Positions 7,441 through 14,568 of a stretch of 64,000 nt of DNA are shown here, one piece after another. The stretch is from Dehalococcoidia bacterium. GTDB lineage: Bacteria; Chloroflexota; Dehalococcoidia; GIF9; UBA5629. The stretch covers positions 1-64,000 of the forward strand of contig JBAZEK010000005.1 in NCBI GenBank assembly GCA_041653995.1, read 5' to 3'. The position numbers were made by a program, and so were the translations under genes. Each line of letters begins with the position of its first letter. Within the stretch, counting starts at the first letter, position 1. Under the pieces are notes generated by a model that ran no database searches, was not told the origin of the DNA, and saw only the letters and a list, made by a program, of their open reading frames with translations.

Positions 7441-7756
7441 GCAACATTCAGGAGTACGGGGCGGGATAATACAGGGCGATAGATACGGCCGGGGTTATCG
7501 CTTTGCCTTGTTTGCCAGGCGCGTGACAATAGCAGAATTGCACTCTTAAGGATACGCCCATCTTGACCCCCCACGAACCTTTTAACATCCAGTCATATCA
7601 TCATTCATATCATATATATATAAGGGGGTGGATGCCGGCACCGATTTCATCGCGGCGGTCAAGGGTTATTCAAACAGAACGCGGCTGTAAGAAGCGACAT
7701 AAACCAGTAGAACCAGCCGATACTGCGGGGATAGCATGAGGCTGAGGCGAAAAATC

Positions 7757-8002
7757 ATGGAAAAGGATATTGTCCTAATAGAATGGCTCGACAGCAAGGG
7801 CATGGAGAGGTGGGAATACCTCGATGAGATTGAGCCGATGCTGCCGGGCGAATGCCGCGCGGCAGGGTTCATAATCGAGGATAACAGCGATTACACAACA
7901 ATAGCGCTGGCGATCACCGACACCCAGGTGCTGGGCCGGATGACAATACCGGCAGGCTGCATTAAAAGCATTAGGAAACTGAGCGTATCAGCAAAGCATT
8001 GA
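7757..8002 (+). CDS. Small hypothetical protein
   Basis: An 81-aa acidic protein. The ATG at 7757 has GAGGCG upstream; an in-frame ATG at 7736 is also possible. The sequence MEKDIVLIEWLDSKGMERWEYLDEIEPM and the later GRMTIPAGCIKSIRKL look like a small beta-barrel-type domain seen in phage and plasmid hypothetical proteins. It is the first plus-strand gene after the structured noncoding region and lies just upstream of a MarR regulator with its own promoter. Confidence 0.6.
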   Translation: MEKDIVLIEWLDSKGMERWEYLDEIEPMLPGECRAAGFIIEDNSDYTTIALAITDTQVLGRMTIPAGCIKSIRKLSVSAKH

Positions 8003-8027
8003 CATCTGTACGGATATGATATACCCT
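7999..8027 (+). promoter_or_regulatory. Sigma70-like promoter of the MarR gene
   Basis: TTGACA at 7999-8004, 17 bases, then TACCCT at 8022-8027. It starts within the end of the 81-aa gene and lies about 65 bases before the regulator start. Confidence 0.5.
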
Positions 8028-8093
8028 TACCGCATAAAACGAGAGCAAACCACGTCAAATAACATCAAAAACGAGGGCGTGCGGAGGTGAAGT

Positions 8094-8567
8094 TTGGCAC
8101 AGAAAATCAAGGCGGATAAGGATTACACCCTTGTCGCGCAGATAACGCAGGTTGCGGACATACTGGTTAAGGTGCGGGAGCGGGAACTGCTGCCACAGAA
8201 ACTGTCGGCTACAGCCGCGGACATACTCTTCCTGGTGAACGCCATGGGCAAGGATATAACACCCGCCAAAATTGGAAGGATGATGCTGCGCGAGGCGCAC
8301 TCCGTATCCGGCATACTCAAGCGAATGGAAGGGCACGGCCTGATCGACAGGACCAAGAACATGAAGCGCAGCAACCAGATCCGCATAACACTGACCGCCA
8401 AGGGCGAAAAAGCTCTTAAAAAAGCCATGGAGCTGAAAGGCACGATGCATGTACTTTCCGGGCTGACCGGGGAGCAGCAAAGGCAGCTCGCCAAGACGTT
8501 GAGTATACTTAAAGAAGCTGGAAAGAAAGAGCTCCATCTTAGCCCTAAGGAGCTCCTTTGGCCGTAA
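8094..8567 (+). CDS. MarR-family transcriptional regulator
   Basis: A 157-aa winged-helix regulator. The TTG at 8094 is used because GGAGGTGAAG lies just before it. Residues 40-100 hold the MarR DNA-binding core: LSATAADILFLVN, then KIGRMMLREAHSVSGILKRME and the wing with IRITLTAKGEKAL. It lacks a recognisable ligand pocket signature. Its gene sits in mobile-element cargo, so it may control element genes, for example through palindromes such as the one at 14172-14189, but no shared site is proven. A truncated second copy lies at 9376. Confidence 0.75.
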   Translation: MAQKIKADKDYTLVAQITQVADILVKVRERELLPQKLSATAADILFLVNAMGKDITPAKIGRMMLREAHSVSGILKRMEGHGLIDRTKNMKRSNQIRITLTAKGEKALKKAMELKGTMHVLSGLTGEQQRQLAKTLSILKEAGKKELHLSPKELLWP

Positions 8568-8678
8568 AGTACAAAAGGGGATTGATGTGGGAGGAGCAGG
8601 ACCGCAGAAAAATATATGTGCTGCAAAATCAATCATAATATAACCCAAGAATACAGACGAATAGGGGAGAAAGATGAG

Positions 8679-9326
8679 ATGAAACGCCTAATAATAGAAT
8701 GGGCATTCAATAATATATTCTGGAGTAGCGTTGCAATACTATTCGTGATCTTTGCCGTAGTCATATTAGTAATTGCCCCCACGACTATACTCGAATTTAT
8801 TATATGGATATTTTGGCGTATATTTGATTGCACAAAATTCCCAATTACAGTTGTAATAACAATCATAAAGTTTCTCCAAGAGATGGGGACGGGAGATATT
8901 GCTTCTGGTGTACAAACTGCTTTCATGTCTATTGCGGGGATTTTTCTATATCCATTCCAATTCATTGCCGGGTTGATTTCTGATATGGGAAAAGGAGATT
9001 TTGCTAAAGGTTTTGCATTGCTGTTAAGCACATATGCTGTTATAGGCAGCATATTTTGGTCATGGAATACGAAGAAGAAGGGTGTGACTTTAATGACAAT
9101 TGGATTCATCTATTTAATGGGAGTCGTTGCATTTACAATTTGGACGCTTTCATCATTAAATAATACCAATGAAAATAATGCGGCGGTTATTGTTATAGTT
9201 TATAGCATAACAAGTTTAACCTGCCTTATATTTGGCACGAGAAGGTTAGAGAAATATGAGAATAAATTATCAAATTGCAAGCAGCATGGCAGCGATAGCG
9301 ATGAATTGAGAAATAATAGTAATTAG
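8679..9326 (+). CDS. Polytopic membrane protein
   Basis: A 215-aa protein with about five hydrophobic segments. The ATG at 8679 is preferred because GGGGAG lies nine bases upstream and the product then starts MKRLIIEWAF. Membrane spans are visible around VAILFVIFAVVILVIA, the middle FMSIAGIFLYPFQFIAGLI, LLLSTYAVIGSIFW, LMTIGFIYLMGVVAF and VIVIVYSITSLTCLIFG, followed by a polar tail. The gene is clearly more AT-rich than the regulator and prophage genes, which suggests recent acquisition. It is flanked by a MarR gene and a fragment of the same gene. Function unknown. Confidence 0.65.
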   Translation: MKRLIIEWAFNNIFWSSVAILFVIFAVVILVIAPTTILEFIIWIFWRIFDCTKFPITVVITIIKFLQEMGTGDIASGVQTAFMSIAGIFLYPFQFIAGLISDMGKGDFAKGFALLLSTYAVIGSIFWSWNTKKKGVTLMTIGFIYLMGVVAFTIWTLSSLNNTNENNAAVIVIVYSITSLTCLIFGTRRLEKYENKLSNCKQHGSDSDELRNNSN

Positions 9327-9375
9327 ACACCACAGAAACGAGACATACAGCCAGCGAAATCAGCCAAACAGTACA

Positions 9376-9597
9376 ATGCAAAGCGGAAAGGAAAACATGG
9401 CATATAAAACAGACCTAAACGAAATCCGCATAACACTGACCGCCAAAGTCGAAAAAGCTCTTAAAAAAGCCATGGAGCTGAGAGGCACGACGCAGGTACT
9501 TTCCAGGCTGACCGGGGCGCAGAAAAGGCAGCTCAAAGCAAGCCTGGCGGGAATAAAAGAGCTGCGCTTAAGTACAAAGATGTTGCCGTGGCCGTGA
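9376..9597 (+). pseudogene. Truncated duplicate of the MarR gene (C-terminal half)
   Basis: A 73-codon frame whose residues from 15 on repeat the C-terminal half of the MarR protein at 8094 almost word for word: N(Q/E)IRITLTAK, KALKKAMEL(K/R)G, VLS(G/R)LTG, Q(R/K)RQL, KEL(H/R)LS and the end LPWP against LLWP. The DNA-binding helices are absent. It is either a remnant of a duplication that bracketed the membrane protein gene or a short interfering form of the regulator. Confidence 0.65.
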
Positions 9598-9664
9598 GCC
9601 ATGGATTGGGAAAATGAGGTTAAGCATTTGAAGCGAAATTGGGTACTTTAATTAGGAGGCGCAT

Positions 9665-11194
9665 ATGCGGAATATTCAAATGACAAAGTCGATTATTGGT
9701 ATTCTATTAGCGACCATAATGTTGGTTTTGGGCTGCGCAAGTCCTGCAAAAGAATATGTAGTCAAGGGCAACAGTTACCTTGAACAGAAGCAATGGGACA
9801 AAGCTATTGCTGAATATACTGCAGGAATGGGGCAGGACCCCAAATATGCACCGGCTTATAGCAACCGTGGTATTGCATTTGTCCATAAAGGCGAATATGA
9901 CAATGCAATAGCGGATTACACTAAAGCGATTGAACTCGACCCGAAGTTTCTCATGGCATATAGCCAACGTGGTGACACCTTTGGAATAAAGGGCGAATAC
10001 CATAAGGCAATTGCGGATTACTCTAAAGTCACAGAATTAGACCCTAAAGATGCCAAGAATTATTATAGCCGTGGAATTGCCTATTATAATGTGAATAAAT
10101 TTAATGAAGCCATCGCTGATTATACGAAAGCGATTGACCTTGATACTAAGGGTATCATAACGGAGTTAAAGCAGAAGCTTGCTGAGGCATATAACAAACG
10201 GGGTCTAACCTACAATAAACAGCTTGAGTACGACAAAGCGATGGCCGATTGCACCAAAGCAATTGAGATAAACCCGCAATATGCAGAGGCTTACAATAGC
10301 CGTGGGTTGCTATATTATAATTCTATGAAATTCGATAAAGCCATCGCTGATTATACAAAGGCGATTGAAATAGAACCTAATAATGCGCAAGGATATATCA
10401 ATCGCTACCTTGCCCAAATTAAAAAACGTGATTTAGATACAACAATAACGGATCGTGGGTATAAGATCATGGCTCCAGCATTACAAATTGAGTTTGAAAT
10501 AGGCACTCAATATACAGGCCCTATGAGCCTAATGTCTGCAATAGCATCAAGATATATTGGGCACCTAAGCACAAGACCTAGCCTTAACTACCCGGATTCT
10601 ACTATAGGTACAGATTTTCGGAAGGCACTAGATTTGGATCCGAAACTTGCTGCGGCATACGGACTTGGGGTAGACGCCAACACAATAAAGCTTGACCCAA
10701 AGAATGCGCGAGCTTATTTAAGCCTGGGAGATTATACTAAAGCCATTGAGATAGACCCGCAATATGCCGAGGCATACAATATGCGTGGTATGGTTTATTT
10801 TACTAATGATAATTTCGAGCAAGCTTTTGCGGATTTCAGTAAGGCGCTTGAAATCGATCCAAGGAATGCCATATATTATAAAAATCGTGGCAGTACTTAT
10901 ATAAAACTACATCAATACAACGAAGCAGTTGACGATTTTACTAGAGCGATTGAGCTATACGAGAACGATTATGTCCTTTATAACAACCGTGGAGTAGCCT
11001 ATTATTTCATGGAACAATTCGACAAAGCAGTAGCTGATTTCACCATAGCCATAGAGAAAAACTCAGAATATGACTACAGTGTGTATTATAATCGAGCAGA
11101 AGCATATTCAAGAATTGGTAAGACAGCAGAAGCGATTGAAGATAATACAAAAGGCAATGAAATATTTGATAAATGGGGAATAATGCCGCGGTAA
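9665..11194 (+). CDS. TPR-repeat lipoprotein
   Basis: A 509-aa secreted protein. The N-terminus has a hydrophobic segment ending in the lipobox LVLGC, so it should be lipid-anchored. The rest is a chain of about ten tetratricopeptide repeats of the type AYSNRGIAFVHKGEYDNAIADYTKAIELDP, interrupted by a degenerate stretch at residues 250-330. TPR arrays bind other proteins. The ATG at 9665 has AGGAGG upstream. Codon use is AT-rich compared with the prophage core. An extracytoplasmic scaffold carried as cargo is the simplest reading; partner unknown. Confidence 0.8.
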   Translation: MRNIQMTKSIIGILLATIMLVLGCASPAKEYVVKGNSYLEQKQWDKAIAEYTAGMGQDPKYAPAYSNRGIAFVHKGEYDNAIADYTKAIELDPKFLMAYSQRGDTFGIKGEYHKAIADYSKVTELDPKDAKNYYSRGIAYYNVNKFNEAIADYTKAIDLDTKGIITELKQKLAEAYNKRGLTYNKQLEYDKAMADCTKAIEINPQYAEAYNSRGLLYYNSMKFDKAIADYTKAIEIEPNNAQGYINRYLAQIKKRDLDTTITDRGYKIMAPALQIEFEIGTQYTGPMSLMSAIASRYIGHLSTRPSLNYPDSTIGTDFRKALDLDPKLAAAYGLGVDANTIKLDPKNARAYLSLGDYTKAIEIDPQYAEAYNMRGMVYFTNDNFEQAFADFSKALEIDPRNAIYYKNRGSTYIKLHQYNEAVDDFTRAIELYENDYVLYNNRGVAYYFMEQFDKAVADFTIAIEKNSEYDYSVYYNRAEAYSRIGKTAEAIEDNTKGNEIFDKWGIMPR

Positions 11195-11338
11195 CGGACT
11201 GACAAACACTCGCATCCTACAAAATAACTTGGTTGAGTTTGGCCTTCGCCCAGCATATAAACCCTGGTACTTAAGTAGAATATTTCCTACACTAAAATCA
11301 AGTAGCGCTTAGGGAAACAACGCATAGGGAGGTCATAA

Positions 11339-11641
11339 ATGGCTTGTAGTGTTTGTGGTGGAAGGTCACACACAAAAAGAACGTGTCCTAATATTACTCG
11401 CAAACCATTCCCTGAACCAGAATACAAGCCGATGCAATGTAAATGTTGTGGGCAACTTCACTTTAAGATACAGGCACATCATACGCGGGGACGTGGAAAT
11501 AACAACCCTAAAACTCGTTTATATGTCTGTGAAAAATGCCATCAATATTGTGGTCATCCTGGTAAATATACAACAGAACACAGAAAGCCACAGATATGTA
11601 GGATATCGGGATTACCCTCTCATTGGAGATCATGTAAATAA
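11339..11641 (+). CDS. Small zinc-knuckle protein
   Basis: A 100-aa protein with many cysteines and histidines. It opens MACSVCGGRSHTKRTCP, a CCHC zinc knuckle (C-x2-C-x4-H-x4-C), followed by MQCKCCGQLHF, then HHTRGRGNN and CEKCHQYCGHPG and a final CRISGLPSHWRSC. The mixture resembles phage HNH or recombination-endonuclease-like zinc proteins, but no full HNH motif is visible. GGGAGG precedes the ATG. AT-rich, like the neighbouring cargo. Confidence 0.6.
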   Translation: MACSVCGGRSHTKRTCPNITRKPFPEPEYKPMQCKCCGQLHFKIQAHHTRGRGNNNPKTRLYVCEKCHQYCGHPGKYTTEHRKPQICRISGLPSHWRSCK

Positions 11642-11737
11642 TCCAATTTAAATAAGAGGCAGATATTTAATTACACTTAGTATACGACTTGTACAACTAA
11701 TTTTCTTGTCTAAATCCGTGAAACTGGAACACAGGGT

Positions 11738-11920
11738 TTAAGGATATGGGGATAGATACCTTAGCGGCGGTGTTTCAGTTAAAACGCAAGTGCCGTTCTC
11801 GCAGACGGCGTATTTTACCGGGCAAGCAGCCTGGCCGGCATCGAAGCCGCAACGATAACTGACGATACAGGCAGATACGGCGATAAAGACTACACAGAAC
11901 CAGATAAAAAAGTCTTTCAT
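11738..11920 (-). CDS. Small single-span membrane protein
   Basis: A 60-aa protein starting at the ATG at 11920, which has GGAGAT upstream; extending the frame upstream would read into a dispersed hairpin repeat. One N-terminal membrane span (FFIWFCVVFIAVSACIVS) is followed by a short polar domain with four cysteines (CGF, AACP, AVCENGTC). It is the last gene of the virion module, where lysis or spanin-like proteins often lie, but no direct evidence supports that. Confidence 0.5.
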   Translation of the reverse strand: MKDFFIWFCVVFIAVSACIVSYRCGFDAGQAACPVKYAVCENGTCVLTETPPLRYLSPYP

Positions 11921-11936
11921 ATTAACATCTCCTACA

Positions 11937-11960
11937 CGGGCGCAGCTAAAGCAACGCCCC
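11937..11960. repeat. Family A hairpin repeat copy inside the prophage
   Basis: CGGGCGCAGCTAAAGC followed by AACGCCCC: a copy of the host-wide family A repeat, located between two prophage genes. Confidence 0.75.
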
Positions 11961-11968
11961 AACATTTT

Positions 11969-12256
11969 TCATCCTTTGCGGGTGCGCACAACGGCGGGAT
12001 TGTATTCAGCGTCAGCGTCAGTAAGAGTGAGATTATGGACGAGGGGCAAACGGACAACGGCACCGTGATGAATAAGAACGCCCTGAAGATCCCAGCGGGT
12101 GTCGCACGAATAGCATAATAAACAGATACGCCGGACACCGTTAACATAGTGATCGCCCATGGTGGTGGTGCCGCCGCACACAGGGCACCGGGTAAACGGC
12201 GCGGGTAAGCGGGGCGCGGGGGGCATAACAAACAGAGGGGCGTATTTACGTTTCAT
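11969..12256 (-). CDS. Small zinc-ribbon phage protein
   Basis: A 95-aa protein starting MKRKYAP at the ATG at 12256, preceded by GAGG; a GTG at 12268 directly after the tail gene stop is the alternative. CPVC near residue 25 and CLLCYSC near 45 give a zinc ribbon, followed by WDLQGVLIHHGAVVRLPL. Zinc-ribbon proteins at the end of virion operons are common in phages of this type. Exact role unknown. Confidence 0.6.
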   Translation of the reverse strand: MKRKYAPLFVMPPAPRLPAPFTRCPVCGGTTTMGDHYVNGVRRICLLCYSCDTRWDLQGVLIHHGAVVRLPLVHNLTLTDADAEYNPAVVRTRKG

Positions 12257-12268
12257 CAATATCCTCAC

Positions 12269-14071
12269 TCAAACCGCGCAGAGCTGGAGGCGGTGGAAAT
12301 AGGCTCCTTTGAAAGTGTCATACTCAAGCTGATAGCCCGCGACGCGGTAGAAGGTTTCCTGGTTGGCGACAGGGTCATAGACGGCCAGCACGTCCCACAG
12401 TTCCAGTCCGCAATGCGGCGGGATAAGCAACTCCGCCCGCCGCTGATCGAGGCGGTTCCTGGACAGCATGGCGGTGGCCACGGCGCCGGACACAGCAGCA
12501 GAATAGGCCGCGGGGTTATGCCGCATCTCGAGGCGCTCGCCGACCAGGGAGATCTCCGCGTCCAGTTTGGCCGTTCCGCTGACCGGACTGCCGGAGCGGT
12601 CCTCACCGGCGATGAACACGCGGTTGATCTCCTGAGAGGAAGCGAAATACGAAGCCTCGAGTATAAGGTGCTGATCGGGATACTGCACAGCGCCAATGGA
12701 AAGGAGGCCGCCCTCCGAGGCGTAGTAATCCGCCTTTATCCATGCGGCGGAGCGGTTGGTGTTTGAAAGGCGGACCTCATCGATAAAACCGTTCCACATA
12801 TAAGCGGCTGTCCCATAATGACCGATGCGGAAGGCGGCCAGGGAAATCGCGCCCACTTTGGTCGCTCCCGCCACGCCGTTAACAAACCACTGCGCAGTGG
12901 TGGTGGAGCTGTTGTAAACATAAGCAACATGCACCCAGGCGAGCAAAGGAAAGGCCAAGCCTGCATTGTGATTGCCTGCGCCCATTTGCGCCAACAAATC
13001 AGCGCCGCCATCGGGAATAAGCAGCCTGTTGGCGGAGGCTGACCCGATGAAAGTGCCGTAGCCGGGAGTTGTGCCGGAGACGCCCTGCTTGTTAAGCCAG
13101 CCGCTGATGGTGAAGGACCCGGACTGGCCGGTCCCGGAGGTGGCGATATAATCGTCGACGCCGTCGTTATTCTGACCGAGGCCGAAGCGATGATTAGCCT
13201 GGAGAGGCTCATTGGCAGCTTTCTTGGCGCCCGTGCGGGCATTAACAGTGCTATCGGCGATGGTGGAGGTGGTGGCATCGGCCATGTGCCAGACGGCCTT
13301 ATAATTTGCATCCCAAACATTAGTGGGATCGGCATTATTAACAGCGTAGGGATTGTTATAGTACAGATAAATCTTAGTGGGAGCGGAGGCTGACACGGAG
13401 GGTACTTTGACGTAAAACTCTGCGATGCCGTTTACGGAATCCCAACGGGCACGTTCGAACTTTAGCAAGGTAGTACCATCCGATGAAGTGAAGCGGGTAT
13501 CATAGCCGGTGCTGAGCGAGCGGGAGAAAAAATGCCAGGGATCCAAAGGGATGCCTTCATGAACAAACACCCCGTCGAAATAAGCGGAAGTTCCGTTTAC
13601 ATTAATCCACAGAGTGGCTAAAAGGCGGGTGGGGGATGAAGGCACAGTGCAGGAAGCAGTCAACAGGCGCCAGGTTGAGTCGCCGGGATGATAAGCGGAA
13701 TAATAACCGGTGGAAGTGGGATGTATGCCGACACGCGCGGTATTAGGGGTGTCAGCCCATACCCAGGCGGAGACGGAATAAACTTTGCCGGCAAATTCCG
13801 GATAGATGGTGCCGCCGCACTGCTGGTAAGCGTAACCGCCGGCAGCGGAGGCGGTGAGCTTCAGGCAGTAAGAGCCGACCTTCTTCATGTGGCCAACGCG
13901 GGTAGCGGTGCAGTTGGAGGGCGACCAGGACGTTACACCGGATTCAAAATTCCCGTTGACGGCGAGATTCTGCATCCTGACGATGACAGGGAAATTGGAG
14001 AGAGCTGCGTCAACATAGGCGTTGTCTATGGTGATCTCCCGGCGATTGAGCCAGCCTTCAAGCCACGCCAT
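12269..14071 (-). CDS. LamG-domain tail protein with C-terminal tail-hub segment
   Basis: A 600-aa protein. Residues 1-40 (MAWLEGWLNRREITIDN and on) and 180-250 resemble the DUF2341 fold that often precedes LamG domains. Residues about 265-455 form a LamG/concanavalin-like lectin domain (VWHMADATTSTIADSTVN, then FTISGWLNKQG and WNGFIDEVRLSNTNRSAAWI). The last 135 residues (LILEASYFASSQEINRVFIAG and on) look like the end of a phage tail-hub protein, not part of a lectin. It probably sits at the tail tip and binds glycans on the host surface. AGGAG precedes the ATG at 14071. Confidence 0.75.
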   Translation of the reverse strand: MAWLEGWLNRREITIDNAYVDAALSNFPVIVRMQNLAVNGNFESGVTSWSPSNCTATRVGHMKKVGSYCLKLTASAAGGYAYQQCGGTIYPEFAGKVYSVSAWVWADTPNTARVGIHPTSTGYYSAYHPGDSTWRLLTASCTVPSSPTRLLATLWINVNGTSAYFDGVFVHEGIPLDPWHFFSRSLSTGYDTRFTSSDGTTLLKFERARWDSVNGIAEFYVKVPSVSASAPTKIYLYYNNPYAVNNADPTNVWDANYKAVWHMADATTSTIADSTVNARTGAKKAANEPLQANHRFGLGQNNDGVDDYIATSGTGQSGSFTISGWLNKQGVSGTTPGYGTFIGSASANRLLIPDGGADLLAQMGAGNHNAGLAFPLLAWVHVAYVYNSSTTTAQWFVNGVAGATKVGAISLAAFRIGHYGTAAYMWNGFIDEVRLSNTNRSAAWIKADYYASEGGLLSIGAVQYPDQHLILEASYFASSQEINRVFIAGEDRSGSPVSGTAKLDAEISLVGERLEMRHNPAAYSAAVSGAVATAMLSRNRLDQRRAELLIPPHCGLELWDVLAVYDPVANQETFYRVAGYQLEYDTFKGAYFHRLQLCAV

Positions 14072-14147
14072 TACGAGACTCCTGACGAAAGGCGGCTGAA
14101 CAACAATGTGAGCCGCGGCTTAGCAGGCTCAGTGATGCTGATTTTCA

Positions 14148-14189
14148 TTTACACATCCACAATCGAGTAGTATAATCCGTGCGGATTAT
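14148..14189 (+). promoter_or_regulatory. Strong promoter with operator-like palindrome
   Basis: TTTACA (14148-14153), 17 bases, then TATAAT (14171-14176). A perfect 18-base palindrome, ATAATCCG-TG-CGGATTAT (14172-14189), overlaps the -10 box. It serves the 95-aa plus-strand gene that starts 21 bases further on. The overlap suggests repression by a dimeric protein. Confidence 0.7.
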
Positions 14190-14209
14190 TCGTAAGGGAG
14201 GTAAGGGAA

Positions 14210-14497
14210 ATGGTTACAAGCGATCTCGCTCTGTTCTTATCTATGACAGGCATTGGTATCACACTACTAAGTTTAGGCATACCTCTTATAACTGATACTA
14301 CCGACAATAAAAAAAGATGGGGGACGGTTCTTATTTTTGATGCATCCATTATTATCACCTCAGGAGCAATTTTGTATATCGTAAAATCTGACAGTAATTG
14401 TGCAAATGTAATACCTTCAATAGTGGCCATAATAATAATTTGGATAATCACATTTGCAGTGTGGTGGATAGCTGGCAAATGTAAAAAATGTAAATAA
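14210..14497 (+). CDS. Small membrane protein moron in the tail module
   Basis: A 95-aa, AT-rich gene on the opposite strand to its surroundings. Three hydrophobic stretches are visible: ALFLSMTGIGITLLSLGIPL, VLIFDASIIITSGAILYI and VIPSIVAIIIIWIITFAVWW, and the end is basic and cysteine-containing (KCKKCK). GGGAGG precedes the ATG. Independent promoter, reversed orientation and different composition are the marks of a phage moron expressed from the prophage. A role in superinfection exclusion is possible but not shown. Confidence 0.7.
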   Translation: MVTSDLALFLSMTGIGITLLSLGIPLITDTTDNKKRWGTVLIFDASIIITSGAILYIVKSDSNCANVIPSIVAIIIIWIITFAVWWIAGKCKKCK

Positions 14498-14568
14498 ATT
14501 AATGAACATTCTTAATATTTCGCCTAAGCATTTGAAAAACTTAGAATTATTCAATGTAAACAGACAGA

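Larger units (their letters stand above)
5740..7735. other. Two-kilobase gene-free, structure-rich region
   Basis: No reading frame here resembles a protein: the long open frames are arginine-, proline- and alanine-rich products of GC bias. The region is full of inverted and tandem repeats (listed separately) and has a strong purine bias on the plus strand from about 6029 to 6150. An AT-rich stretch with CATATCAT repeats and a TA run at 7590-7620 precedes the next gene. It may be a long noncoding RNA locus, a replication or transfer origin, or both. It separates the minus-strand small-gene operon from the plus-strand cargo. Confidence 0.6.

Noticed and set aside
6577..7574. Long overlapping open frames on both strands in the GC-rich gap (up to 265 codons)
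   Set aside because: Their products are arginine-, proline- and alanine-rich with no domain pattern, several overlap on both strands, and none has a convincing ribosome binding site; they follow from the lack of AT-rich stops.
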